The notes beneath the pieces are model-generated. The model had not been told where the DNA came from, did no database searches, and saw only the letters and a program-made list of their open reading frames with translations. 64,000 nucleotides of DNA from Haliclona indistincta (taxonomy: Eukaryota; Porifera; Demospongiae; Haplosclerida; Chalinidae). Below are positions 12,685-25,169 of this stretch, in pieces (positions within the stretch are counted from its first letter, which is position 1; each line of letters opens with the position of its first letter). The translations under genes were made by a program, and so were the position numbers. The stretch lies in contig OZ024784.1 of NCBI GenBank assembly GCA_964017065.1, positions 14,985,152-15,049,151 of the forward strand, in the 5' to 3' direction.

Positions 12685-15498
12685 TCAGTGTTTGTGAGTG
12701 GAATGCCGTCTGTGATGATGGGAAGGAGAGGGTGAGTGAGAATAAGAGGAGGAGGCTGTGTCAGTAGATTCAGAAGAGTAATGGTGTCGACTACTGTGCG
12801 CATGCTTGCGATGCTTCTTGGAGGATTTCTTTTTGCTCTTTTTCCTGAAACAAAAATGAAAAATATTATTTTGATTGATGATAATCCTTCACCTCTTTTT
12901 CTCCAACTTTGGGCCCATTTGTTCTTTTCTCTTTTCTTTTTCAATTATTCTCTGCAACTTACGTAAAGTGGCTTTCTCCTCCTCCTTCCTGCGTAGCTTC
13001 TCCTCTTCCTCAGCAGCCTCCACAAAAGAGAAACAGAATAATGTAACAGATAATGAATGACCATAGTTAGGCAAAGAGAATTATTATGAATGAAGCATAA
13101 CCCATTAATTTTGATGGAAATCAGCATCACATGACAGGAAGTAATTCATACCGTCCCCAAGTAGCGGCAACAGTGTTCCATACAGAAGACAAGTGATGAC
13201 CAGCGTGGACAATAATAGAGAGAGGGGATAAAATGAGAGATTAACAACACCACAAACTAAAAAATTCAATGTATTTCTGTTACTGACAAAATATTGAAGA
13301 AAGGGCAAACAGATAAAAAAACAGACCTGCTTTTGCAGTACAGCTTTCAACAGCTCCACTTTAGTCTTAGCAGAGTCTGATTCAGGATCATCAGCTAGTG
13401 CTTCCTGATAGCAACGAAGAGCTGGCTTAATCTGTCCTTCCCTCTCTAGCCTGAGACAAGGAGTGAGCACACTACAGTGTTACTCTACAGGGTCATACCG
13501 CTGGCCTAGAGCAATCTGTGTCTCCACAAGGTATTTCTTAGCATTGCGATGAGAATGATTTATACACAAAGCGGCTTCAAAGTCTGCAATAGCTTCTCTC
13601 AGTTTATTCTTATTAGCATATCTGTCAAAAATACTGTAGCTTGACAAAGTACAGTATGGTTGACATACAGTGCTCCTCTGGCTACAAGACCCTCCACATT
13701 CTGCCCATCAATTTCCAGTGCATGATTGAAATATTTCATAGCATCAGACAGTTCACCAGATTTAAATAGCTTTACACCAGATGCAACACTAAGAAGAAAA
13801 TCAAAATCAAATAGTTATAACCCTGAAAGTAAGAACAAAATACCTTTCCATAGACCACTTTGCTCTTTGTTTTTTACGCAACACATCGAAATAATCTCCA
13901 TCAGAGTATTCAGCCCTTGAACAGAACAAAAATATTAGTGAGTGTAGTGTCGTATACTGGGTACTGACATGAGAATTGGCCTGAGAAGAGAGGAACAGGC
14001 ACCAGTCTGGAGCCCTAGGACAGCCTTGAGATTTTCGACACAGTGTGGATTTGAAAATCCAGGGTCCTGTTCCAGAGCATCCAGATACTCATTTGATCTA
14101 GGTCTACAGTAGTAAGAGAGCTAAAATGTCTGACTACAATGAGCTATATTTACCCTTGGCAGGGCGGGATAGGTCTTCTTCCTTCCAGATATCCCTGAGA
14201 GTTAGTATGCATAAAATATATAATATGACAGCTGGGAGACAATCAAACCAGTTGTGGTGGAGGAGACAGGTCCTCTCGGAGGTGTTTCTGTCTGAAAGAT
14301 AGCTCTAAGTTGCCACTCTCTTTGTTGACAGACACTACAGCACCTTGGAGAAAGAGAAAAATAATAATTTACAGACTGGCTCATTGCACACTAACATTGC
14401 ACTGCATCTTGTTCACGCAGTTCCTCAAATATATCCAACCTCTTCTCTGTATCATCTGCCATTTTCTCACAAGAAACCACACCCTGTGACAGAAAAGGCA
14501 TTAATGTATAATTCATTAACAAATCAAAGGCATTATTGGCCATTCCTTCACTGAGAGGAATGACAAAGTAGCACAACCCTTGCGCCATAAACAACCAAGT
14601 GAATAATTGGGTGAAGCACCTTGATGTTGATATCACTGAGTTCTCTTATTATACGCCTGTCTTGAGATGAGGTCAATCGTACTATCACTCCATAGCTCCT
14701 CTTTGAGACAACATGACCTCTCATGACATCACCAGGTGAAACAAGCTACAGGTACGTGAAAGAAAATCTCTCTGGGCACAATCACCAGTGTATGTACCTC
14801 CAATACTCTCTGCCTTCTGAGCTCAATATTCACTCCCATATGATACTCAAGTGGTTCAGGTATTGCATACTCATCTGCAGACCAAAACACATCATGATGC
14901 TGTACAACACACAATACAACAACACTGACTTAGCTATAATTATTGATGCTAAGGTATAGTATAACTCACAACGCATAGCTCCATATTGCTGCTCCCTCCC
15001 TCCATCGCTTGATGACTTGCACAAATGCCCAAACAATTCCTTATGCTGACTGGTAAACCTGTCTACCTTCAATTGAAACACACTGATTGGTGGAGATAGA
15101 GATTTTGTGTCTTTATCAGAAGACGGGGATTTTGATAATTTCTCGTTTTTATCACTAGCTGGAACACTCTTCATCTCATGTGGAGCAAACGGCTGTGGAG
15201 CAGGCTGGGCCAGCTTTTCTCTCAGTAACTCTACTGAAGAGACCGGCTCCAAAACTGGCCATGGCCCAGGTGGTGGCAGAGGAACACTTGGGTTAGGTGG
15301 TGGATAGTGGTAATATGGTGATTGACTATAATACACTTGTTCAGGATCCTGGGAGGGAGGAGGTGGATATCCAGTGAAGTTTGGATGGCTAGGAAGCATG
15401 TTAGGTGGTGGTTGCCAGTAACATTCTTGGTACCCGTACTGGTAATAGAGATTGTCCTGATTAGATTGTCCAGACTGTCCAGTTCCTGACGGATACAT
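12685..15498 (-). CDS. TTC14: TTC14 (S1 RNA-binding and TPR protein), spliced
   Basis: Likely RNA-associated nuclear protein. Starts at the first ATG (15498-15496, MYPSGTGQSG) after an in-frame stop. The N-terminus is rich in Tyr, Gln and Pro (about residues 1-100). Then come a conserved block with DEYAIPEPLEYHMG, an S1-like domain (SPGDVMRGHVVSKRSYGVIV, 14640-14740) and TPR repeats (SDAMKYFNHALEIDGQN, REAIADFEAALCIN, PALRCYQEALADDPESD; 13340-13800). A Lys/Glu coiled segment (12900-13020) and a basic SR/His-rich tail (KKSKKKSSKKHRKHAHSSRH) ending at 12685 follow. Domain order matches vertebrate TTC14. It converges with attractin, leaving 265 bp. Confidence 0.9.
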
Positions 15499-16231
15499 GA
15501 CAACTGCATGCACTGACTAGTCGAGGCGCATGTGTCGCGACTCGCACTACTCGTACTCGCGAGTGCTCCTGACCACGCCCAGTCGCCCTGCCTTGCAGTT
15601 GCTTGGCCTGCGCCTTTATAGACCCATTGCATGCACGTCACAGTCGTGCACATCCGTGTATCTTCGTACTCGTTGGAGGACAGCAAACAGTTATAGCGAT
15701 GCTATGTACACGCGGCGAAGCGACAGTGTAGATACAATCATAGGTAAACTCTGTATGCAAGTTTCTTAGAGTTTACTACTTCCGTCGCTGTACCAGAGGT
15801 ATGAGAAGGGCTACCTGTCCTCCAATATGGCGTCCAGTCACGTGACTGTGACGTCACGCGCATGGCGCAATGGGTCTAGTTGACTAGTTCATAACTTCAT
15901 AATAGCACAGCTGCGCATGCATGTACGAGCATTATTCTTTATGCCACAAAAGTAGCTAAAAGATCCCGAACATGACTCGCTATTCTAATACAAGTAGAGC
16001 ATTAGATTTACACTCAGCATGTTTATAATACTACCTGAAATGAGGTTGTGAACACTAACTAAAGAGTGAAGATACAATAATGATGAGCATTAATGTTGAC
16101 TCAAATAGGTGGCAACAATTGCCCATTGTAGTGATCACTGATGTCACAACACATGAGTAGTTGCCAACGCATGCTGGAAGTCGGGGAGTAAGTACCGCGA
16201 TAACCACGCCCATATTGTGCAGCTATCATCA
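15499..16231. promoter_or_regulatory. Intergenic region between divergent TTC14 and SLC49A3-like genes
   Basis: No gene is seen in these 733 bases. It must hold both promoters. Around 15822-15856 is a compact group of classic-looking sites: CCAATATGGCG, an E-box palindrome TCACGTGA (15838-15845) and a full CRE palindrome TGACGTCA (15849-15856). Site function is inferred from sequence only. Confidence 0.45.
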
Positions 16232-18323
16232 ATGGCGAAAACTAGCAGTGCAGAGACTGAGAGCAGTAGTAATCTAAATGACAAAGGATCTTCGAATTCA
16301 AGTCCCGATAAGTATCGTGCATACCACTGGCGATGGTTGCTGCTGCTCGTGCTGTGTATATTGAGTGTCAGTAACGGAATGGTGAGCAGTATAAACTACT
16401 GCAAAGTGCTGTGTCTTTATGTCAGTCCACAGTTATGGTTGACCTTCTCTCCAATACCCAACGATTGCGCTTCTTTTTATCGCATCTCAATGGACAATGT
16501 TGATTGGTTCTCCAACAGTTACTTCACTGCATCTTTGATCATGGGATTTTTTAGTATCTGGGTGCTGGACACTTATCAATTGAGAGTGGCGGTTAGTGTA
16601 GTAACTTTACAGTTACAATGTGTGTGCAAAATCGCATTGCTTGGTTTGTATCTGCATCACTTCCTCTACCATTGCACTTCCAGCCATTGTCATTTTGTCA
16701 CCATACAGATATTTATTGGAGCAGTACTCAACTTCGCAGGAGCCGTCATCCGTTACGCTAGCACCTTTCCTATCATTATCTGCTCCTCTCAGTTTCCTCA
16801 AGCTGGGTTTGGAATTGCTATGCTGGGTCAGGTGCTGACAGCCTTTGCTCAACCATTCTTCCTCTATGCACCCACCAAACTAGCCAACACTTGGTTTAAA
16901 CCTAGTGAACGAAGCATATGCACGGGAATTTCTACCTTGGGTAATAAAACTACTATAAATAGTTCACTACCTTTAATAAGTGTTTTTTACTCATTAGCTA
17001 ATACATTAGGGGTTGCAGCTGTACAAGTCATTTCACCAGAAGTAGTGAAAAATTCTACTGACCTCCCTACATTGGTTGGTGACTCAGCTATGCATCATCT
17101 TAATGTTCAGCACACCATAATTATACAGCTATGGATTCTCATCATACCAGCTGGCATAGGTGGTTTACTGTCATTAACTTACATACACAGCAAGCCACCA
17201 ATACCGCCAGCACCCAGTGGAAACGTGTGGCAAGAACCATTCTTTAAAGGACTCAAACTGGTTTGTAGTAAGTAAAAACCTGACACACAAAGTTCTGTTT
17301 CTCTCGATAGGCTATGACAAACATGAACTTTATTGTTCTTATGATGGTGTGGGGAGTAGTAGCTGGAGGGTTTTGCACACTTCTAATCATTTTCCCACAA
17401 TATCTGTGTCCCAGTGGATATACTGATGTAAGAAGTATCAAGTATACCTATTCTGTAAATATCACACTTGCAAGCAATGCCAGCAGCAGTGCCAACTTCC
17501 TAGTGTACTTACAATCTTACATATTAATTTTTTTATGTTGTACTTCAATTTTCTAGCTAGAGGTTGGCATGTGGGTAGCACTACTGACTGTATGTGGCAT
17601 GATAGGAGCTACAGTATTTGGACTAATTGCTGACAGGACAAAACTTTTCAAAGAAGTTGGAGTGGTTGTTTACACTTTTGCTTCTCTGGTCATGAGCATA
17701 TTTGTAATTGTATGTCACAGAATGTGATCACAAACCAGACAAAAATTGAGTTTCTTCCTATCTCTCAGATTGCTAGCTACCCAAACCTGCATATTCCCAT
17801 GGCTATTACACTATGCCTGTTTGGAGTCTTCACTTTAGGACTGCTACCTATTTGTTTGGAACTAGGAGTGGAAGTGACCTATCCTGTAGCAGAAGCAACA
17901 AGCACAGGCCTGCTCTGGAGTTTTGCGTGAGTATTATAATTATTTGTAATAATATTATTGAAACAATTTTTTTCTTTCGTTCTTCATTGTAGCCAATTCA
18001 TAGGAATGATAATGTTGCTAGTTGGCAGCTTATTGCTGGCTAGAAATAAGCCTCCAGTAAATGAATACAATCGCTGTGGACTGGAACGTTTTACTGCTAA
18101 CACTACTATTGTTCCAATCTGCGAAGGTCAAGATATCTTTCAAGTACCCAAGTCTTTGGATGATCCTCTGGATTGGACATATGGAGGGATCTTTATTGTG
18201 TTACTCATGCTAATAGGCTACATCGTGTTTGTGGCGCTGTTCAAGGCGGATTACAAGAGAACTAACTTTGAGGAAAAAATGAAATTAAAAATAAAACATG
18301 ATGGTGATTGTACTGATGATTGA
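16232..18323 (+). CDS. SLC49A3/MFSD7-like major facilitator, paralog 1, spliced
   Basis: Twelve-helix major-facilitator transporter of the SLC49 (FLVCR/MFSD7) family. Shared blocks with SLC49A3 are YHWRWLLLLVLCILSVSNGM-LWLTFSPI, PTKLANTWFKPSERS, ANTLGVAAVQVISP, PICLELGVEVTYPVAEATSTG and the late DPLDWTYGG. It starts at ATG 16232 with a short polar N-terminus. Comparison with paralog 2 shows introns at 16382-16432, 16592-16708, 16941-16997 and 17075-17128; all four are multiples of three and lack in-frame stops, so genomic DNA reads open from 16232 to 17275. Further introns follow at about 17263-17312 and 17428-17556. Substrate unknown; other SLC49 members are linked to heme, choline or related cargo. 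Confidence 0.88.
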
Positions 18324-18343
18324 TGCTAATAATAATAATGAAT

Positions 18344-18372
18344 CAATGACGTCTACGTCACGTCGTCACGAT
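18344..18372. promoter_or_regulatory. CRE-like cluster before SLC49 paralog 2
   Basis: The 212-bp gap between the tandem transporters contains overlapping TGACGT/ACGTCA half-sites (AATGACGTCTACGTCACGTC region). This would suit bZIP factors. A distinct promoter here would let the second copy be transcribed independently. Inference from motif only. Confidence 0.35.
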
Positions 18373-18535
18373 CACTACTATACTATACTGATTACTGCCC
18401 GCCCATTTTAATCAGTAAAAATCACGCGAGGTTTGCACAACGGCGGACGACGACTGCCCCTCACCTTCGGCGCAGCTATTAGCTCCCGAGCCGCTGACAG
18501 CTGACTGCGACGATCCTGACTGCCCAACTATAGCC

Positions 18536-20896
18536 ATGGAGAACATCAACGCCGAAAAAACGCGTGATGTAAGGGGAGATACCCAGAGCCTGAGCCCGCA
18601 ACCTATAGTTGTCACTCCTGTTCATCAAGTGTACTATTGGAGATGGTTGCTGTTGGCGGCATTGTGCGTGATGAGCATCAGTAATGGCACAGTGAGTGTC
18701 TGGCCCCATTGACTCCGGCTTAGTTAGTTACTCCCATTTCTCTAGATGTGGTTGACGTTTTCACCCATACCCTCTCTCTCCGCCTCTTTTTACCACATTT
18801 CTGTAACCGACGTTGACTGGTTCTCCAACAGCTACTTTGCAACATCACTGATTATCGGGTTCTTTGGTATATGGGTGCTGGACACCTTTCAACTGAGAGT
18901 GGCGGTTAGTTTTTGTTGCGTTGTCACAGACACTAGATGCTTGCGCACATTGTCACTGACTATTGAGCTTCAGTTATGTACAGGATAAGTATACATGTAC
19001 TCATGTAGTGCACAATGTAATACTGGATGCCAGTTAGGAGATTGTTATTTCATGTATGCATCTCTGACAATAGAGAGGTTGTGCAATTTACCATTCACGC
19101 GAAACGGCACACTAGCACTCAACTTTCTCTACGGAGGAGATAGAACTTGATGTATTAGAGGAAGCTGAATTGCTAATGCGGGATTAGGAAAATAAAACCT
19201 GCCCAGACTCCCGTGTTCACTAGTCCCGCCTCCCTTAGTTTCTGTACATTAGGATTGCTATGTCACATGAGTAAACTATACATCCTCTCTAATTTGGCTC
19301 TATTTTCTTCTTCTATGTTAGATTTTTATTGGAGCAGTACTCAACCTCACTGGAGCTATTATCCGCTACATTAGCACAATTTCTCCCATCATTTGCTCCT
19401 CTCAGTTTCCTCAAGCTGGGTTCGGGGTTGCTATGCTGGGTCAGGTGTTGACAGCGTGTGCCCAACCTTTCTTCCTCTATGCACCCACCAAACTAGCCAA
19501 CACTTGGTTCAAACCTGATGAACGCAGCATATGCACTGGAATTACAACACTGGGTGAGTAATTGTAATTGATTATGCATGCAGGTGTTATACAAAATGCA
19601 ATTACCTCATGAGGATCTAGCATTGGTGGTTTTGGGAAAAAAATGTATTAGTTATACTGTTGTAATAACAATCCAATTGTTCCCATGGAAAATGTAGCCA
19701 ACCCACTGGGTATTGCAGTCACGCAAGTTCTAGCTCCTCAGTTGGTGAAATCCACTGCTGACCTCCCCACACTGGTTAGTAGTTTGATGCAGCTACTAAG
19801 TGTAATCGTGATTGATGTCTGCAGTTATGGATCCTCATCATACCAGCTGGTTTAGGCGGATTGCTCTCGTTGAGCTACATTCACAGCAAACCTGCTAAAC
19901 CACCAGCTTCCAGTGGTGACATGGAACAAGAACCATTCTTCAAAGGAATATGGAAGGTAATGAGATAAGTGTGCAATCTGCTTATTGTTATGCTGTTTTG
20001 CAGACATTGAGAAATGTCAATTTTCTTTTCTTACTTGTTGTGTGGGGTACAGCTGCTGGTTCTGTCAATGCTCTTCTCATTATTGTACCTCAGTACCTGT
20101 GTCCCTATGGCTACTCCAATGTGAGTCATGCATGACTTGTTCAACACGGTGTCACATGAGACTCATACCTGTAGGAAGATGTTGGCATATGGACTGCTCT
20201 GTTGATAGTTTTTGGTCTCGTGGGAGCTGTCCTAGCAGGCTTGATTATCGACAAGACTAAGATGTTCAAGGAGGTTGGAGTGGTTGCCTACTCTCTGGCA
20301 ATTATGTGCATCATCGTGTTTCTCAATGTGCGTAGTTTCACAAAATAATTTCACTAACTTTTTGATTCTCTCTTTAGATTGCTAGCTACACTGGTCTATC
20401 TATTCCTATTGCTATTTGTTTATGTCTGTTTGGATTCTTTGGATTCTCTATGCTACCTATTTGTTTGGAGCTAGGTGTAGAAGTGACTTATCCTGTGGCA
20501 GAAGCAACTAGTTCAGGTTTACTCTGGAGTTTTGCGTAAGTGCAATAAAATTACAATGGTATTACTACCTATCTCTCTCTTAGTCAGGTGATGGGTATGG
20601 TAATACTATTAGTCAGTAGCTCACTGTTAGCCATGGACATGCCACCAATAAATGGCATTAATCAGTGTGGAATAGGACATCTTTCTGTTAACTCAACTAC
20701 TTGCCGAGGGGAAATCCTCCCACATAATTTTGATTCAGAGAATGGACCCCAAGATTGGACTTACAGTGGAATTTTCTTGCTGGCCATGACATTGACAGGC
20801 TTTTTAACATTCACTTTGTTGTTCAGAGCTAACTGTAAAAGAGTTGAGCTTGAAAAGAAAAAAGCAGAAGAAGCATTGTATCAAAACAATAGCTAG
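18536..20896 (+). CDS. SLC49A3/MFSD7-like major facilitator, paralog 2, spliced
   Basis: Tandem copy of the preceding transporter with the same exon order and the same diagnostic blocks (YYWRWLLLAALCVMSISNGT-MWLTFSPI, SSQFPQAGFGVAMLGQVL, PICLELGVEVTYPVAEATSSG, QDWTYSG). Starts at ATG 18536. The second intron (about 18904-19320) has expanded to some 417 nt, against 117 nt in paralog 1, and introns here do contain in-frame stops. The charged C-terminus (VELEKKKAEEALYQNNS) differs from paralog 1, as does the N-terminal tail, so the copies have probably specialised. AATAAA at 20985-20990 ends the unit. Confidence 0.88.
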
Positions 20897-21033
20897 CTAG
20901 TACTGTCATTATGTTGTCAATTGTTGTTGCGTGATATTCTCATTATGAAATTTATAATTAATTCTGATTTTTTGCTTGTGGGTCAATAAATAAAGTTAAG
21001 TATGTACTCCATGTGCTTGTTGGATCTGGTTAC

Positions 21034-23467
21034 TTAGTGCTGCTCTGCATAGCACTCAAAGCCTTCTCAAAAGGGACCAGAAACCTGAGAGGCGACGAGA
21101 AAGAGAGGTGTTATGAGACATTCTGTCATGCACTCACTCATGATAATGTTCTTTAATAGTGTCAGGCGAACAGAGGATTCCATAGCCCAGTATTTTATGT
21201 ACCATGTCCCACTGACATCTTGAAGTTACCTTTTAACACACAGCATGTATAGTTACAAGTAAGAAGTACACATACCTCATCATAGCCACCAAGACTTGCT
21301 GTAACTTTATAAAGTTCGTACAAACTCACTGTGTGATGAAAAGTCATGTACATAATGACATCGTACAGACATACTTTCTTTTGAGCCAAGCTTAGGGAGT
21401 TGTTTCAGTGGGGTCTTCATCATCCGCATAAAGCACAGAAGGAGCTCCATGAATGCTTTTTCGCTGACTAAATACTTTTCCAAGTTTGGCAGAGAAGACT
21501 GGGAGGCATTAGATGTGGCAGCACTGTTATCGTGTGATGTATCATCACTGAGCTTTTTGCTTGATGTTTCATTAGTTTGGGGCTTACGTGATGATACCTT
21601 ATCATTATTAGTGTGGGTCTTACGCGATGATGTGTCACCAGTGTGTGCCTTTGGTGCTGCTGTATCATTAGTATGTATTTTGTGTGCTGCTGCTGCTGTA
21701 TCTGAAGGTGGTGGAGAAAATTTCTTTGGTGAAGTTTGTTCCGGTGATGAGAGAGGAGGAGTAGGCGATTTGTGATTTTGGCTGTTTGACTGGTTCTGAG
21801 TAGAGTTTGAAGGAGCTTTAGCTGCTGGCTGTTGTGTAGTTGACGACTTTTTCTTCCTTTCCATGTGCTTGCTCTGCATTTTAGCATAAGCAATTGCATC
21901 TTCCAGTGCAAAAAAGGAGTCTCTGAAGTAAACTGGACGCTGGATGGCAGATCTGTTTCTCAAATGATGGTCACCTCGTTTAGTAATAGTATGTGGCAGA
22001 GGATTCCCCTCATGTTGTGAAGACGAGTACCTTCTTGAAGGCATCATCAGCTTTAGCCTCTTTTTAGATGACATTGTCGAGGAGGAAGGAGCAAGTGAAT
22101 TGAGTCGATGTTTACATGGTCTACCACGCTGTCGCTTGGTAGGAGGAGGTCTCATGCCATCAGAGGTTGAGCCATGTTGACTATTATGCTAGAAAATAAA
22201 CACAAGGTTATAATAGTATATTAATACAATCTGTACTCACAGAATTGGCCTTGGTAGATGTTCTTTTAGCTAGAACGGACAGTGTGTTTTCATTGACTGA
22301 TAGCTCAAGTTTTCTCTCCAGTGTCATATCACGAAAGGTTTTACGTGTGAATACAAGCAGAGTATAATATTGACCACTTAATCCACCCATAGCTTGTACT
22401 AATGGTTCATCCATCAATCTATAGGCAGCTGGTCCAAGCCGCTTCAACACAGCACGGTAGCGACAGTACTTTGAGTAGCTCACTGCCAACAGTTGAAACC
22501 TTGGAGAATCGCTTTCTGAGGGAGAATTCCTAGATGATTGAGAACTGCTATAATCTTCAGCCTCCATGTCTTCATTGCAGTAAAGTGCTACAGTGCTGCT
22601 GCTGTGACTATTACTACTGGCTGTGGGAGATGGAGGAGAAGGAGGAGGAGGACCAAGGGGTAGTCCAACATCCCACTCTGTGCTACTAGGTTGTTCTATT
22701 TTGAACAGTTGAGCACATGTGAAAGTTACTGGCTTGTAAAATACAAGAAGCTCGTGCTGAAGAAGAAATTAAAGAGTTATAATGAGTGACACTTTACCAT
22801 AACAAGGACTAGTTAAAAGATGGTAAACCCAATCAGGTGTTGACACCAGTCCTCCACTAGTCATTGAACAGGCCATGCACAAGATAAACTCACAATCAAG
22901 TCTGTTTACACTATAATACTTGTGGGCTCATTCTAAAATGAAAACCATAAGTAATCATCATCTAGTTAACCACGCCTAGTTTACACACAGGGGTTTACCT
23001 AACCCAGCCTACCAGAGATTATTAGTCTGGGAGGGTGGTAACTCATCATGAAAATTTGAAATCAAGAATGAAAAATGCTTTCATATTATTTTTCTCACTC
23101 ACGTAATAATAGAACCAACCTCTCCATGATAGTGCTGGCGCTTGTGAGGTGTGTCATCAGGTCGAGCATACACCAAACCTCTCACTTTCCCATTGACGCC
23201 ATCTTTTAACACACATTGTACACTGAACACCATCAGTGGGACTCGTCTATCAACCTTGATCAGTACATAATCTCCCTTGCGGTACTCCCTGACTTGTTGA
23301 GTGTTACGGTAGGTCACTACCTGCTGGCTATATGCAGTATCCGCATTGCAATCAAGCTAAAGAAAAATGAGCTAATAATAGGGACAGACATTATCATTTT
23401 GCACAATTTACACAAGACTGGGTGTTGACCACTTGTTACGCAGCTGTACTGTAGTTTGCAAATCCAT
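21034..23467 (-). CDS. ARID5-like DNA-binding protein with BAH-like N-terminus, spliced
   Basis: Nuclear chromatin/DNA-binding protein. Start ATG at 23467 (MDLQTTVQLRNKWS). The next exon has a BAH-like stretch (YRKGDYVLIKVDRR to YARPDDTPHKRQHYHGE), as in ARID5 N-termini. The 22208-22760 exon holds VSYSKYCRYRAVLKRL, matching LSYPQYCRYRSMLKRI of ARID5B. An AT-hook (KRQRGRPCKHR, about 22120) follows, then a Ser/Thr/Lys-rich linker with HTNDT/HTGDT repeats. The ARID itself (AFMELLLCFMRMMKTPLKQ, LYELYKVTASLGGYDE, CQWDMVHKILGYG, FLVPFEKALS) is split over four exons. The protein ends just after the ARID (SAMQSSTK, stop 21034-21036), without the long tail of vertebrate ARID5B. Assigned to the ARID5A/B group; one-to-one orthology unclear. 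Confidence 0.85.
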
Positions 23468-25169
23468 TGTCTCAAGCTAGCTCACAACCATAGCACGCTA
23501 CACATGCGCATTTGACTGTACAAATCCATTTACATTTCATCAATGCACATGTGTCTTGATGGAAAAACTATGAAAAAGTTGACAACTGACTCGGCTGAAC
23601 TGACTTGCAAATTACGGTACTGAACAGGGGTTTGAACTAAGAGTTCTCCTAAACACCTACCATGTGGTCGCTGCTGCAGCACCGAGCAGATGGCCTCATT
23701 CCTAGCTATCGTAATTAGTATTAATTTCTAAACAGCAATGTGAAAGAATGCCATAGCATGTAACAAAAAATCATCTAACTTCACAAACATCTCTTGAAGT
23801 TAATTAAAAATTAATATTGCTATTTTCACAGCAATATTATTACTATTCTTGGTCAAAATGTAGCGTGCTGTTGCATTGTACCACGTGCTTATCAACCTTG
23901 CTGCACCCAGGCTCGTCGTCCTGGCACCTCAACAAGATTTACCTGACTCGGTTGTGAAATAGGAATGTCATCCTCTGAACTTGTGCTGAGGACAGAAGTT
24001 GGCGCGGTTGAGCTTTCACGAGAAAGAGTATCCTCGTTCATTTCAATGTGCTCGGATTCGCTTCCCTCTTCCTGACGCCGCCGTTTATTTCGTATTGCCC
24101 TCTTTATCTTGTAATTCTTTCGAAAAGTAAGTCTTGGTTTCTTCCCCATTTCTGCAATAAAACGTTGATCAAAGAATTCAGTCGCACCTACACGTTCATT
24201 CACATCATATTCGCGTTTCCAGCGTTTAGTTGCACTCTAGTTACTCATGCTTTGGGACACTGGCACATAGCGACGCTCTTGACGTGTACCTTTCAACAGA
24301 GAAAGGCGAACTAAGTGATCTCGACATGCCAAGTCAATACAATCAAAAAGAAAATTCGCTCAAGCTAGCGGCTTCCACCATGAATCGTAAGAACATGAAT
24401 GCTAGCCTTACATGTACTTACCGTGAATTCCTGTCGATCAGTGAGTATAGCTGTACGTTTGCCTGGGACGACAGTCGACAACTCTAGTCTTGCCGACCAA
24501 ACCAAACGCACTCGATGACGACACATTGCGTGTTGAAAAACACGCGCGCAAGGTAATAATTGTTGAGTGATGACATGATTACAGCTCACGTGGTCAAACT
24601 CGTCAAGACGAAGTAGTCAACTTTAGTTTAGGAAGTCTACGATCTGTAAGTGACTAGTGTGCAAGCTCACACGAGTACAAGTATTAAATTTTAATTGGAT
24701 ATTCATAGCCGCTCGTGTTTGATCCGTGGTGTATGAACCAGTTTGAAGTTAGCAGATAGGGGTACACAGTAACGTCAACACAGAACTGCGACTTTTAAAA
24801 AAGTCACGCTACAAATTGTAATTTAACAGAAGCAAACAACACCAAACAGTCTGAATCTGACATAATAAGTAGGCACTTAAAATAATAATCGAGTAAAAGT
24901 ATTAACTGCATTCCTTACCGGCGTCTTTGGAAGATCCATGGCCTTAGGTCACTTTTGATTTTTTAATGGACTTCTTGGAGAATTTTTAGAAACTAGAGCG
25001 AAGCTATTTGAGACAGAAAAGCTAGACAAACTCGACATGCGTTAGGTTTGCGATCGCAAGCAAAAACCTTCTTAGTAACGAAATGAATATCGTTACAGTT
25101 GTGCGGGCGTGGTACTCTATCTATCAGGCAACCAATCAGATTCGGTTGAAGATTCGCGGGCGTGCCAAA
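23468..25169. other. Gene-poor interval
   Basis: About 1.7 kb between the divergent ARID5-like and SPATA24 genes, the widest gap in the window. Apart from the doubtful minus-strand ORF below, I see no conserved coding sequence. The part around 23780-23850 is very A+T-rich; 24240-24620 is richer in CpG. Confidence 0.5.
23892..24203 (-). CDS. Hypothetical small basic/acidic protein or 3' exon
   Basis: Open frame of about 100 residues after an in-frame stop near 24238. It contains REYDVNERVGATEFFDQRF, then a basic run (FRKNYKIKRAIRNKRRRQEE) and a Ser/Thr/Glu-rich tail ending GRRAWVQQG. An internal ATG gives MGKKPRLTFRKNYKIKR. An AG just upstream (near 24234) could be a splice acceptor, making this the last exon of a larger gene or transposon relic. 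I do not recognise the family. The basic-then-acidic composition looks protein-like rather than random. Confidence 0.3.
   Translation of the reverse strand: MNERVGATEFFDQRFIAEMGKKPRLTFRKNYKIKRAIRNKRRRQEEGSESEHIEMNEDTLSRESSTAPTSVLSTSSEDDIPISQPSQVNLVEVPGRRAWVQQG

Noticed and set aside
15231..15686. Overlapping 151-residue minus-strand ORF across the TTC14 start
   Set aside because: Another frame of the TTC14 first exon extended into its promoter; it lacks TTC14 similarity.
21468..21911. 147-residue His/Gln/Leu-rich minus-strand ORF
   Set aside because: Alternative frame of the ARID5-like linker exon; the ARID5 frame joins to the ARID and this one does not.
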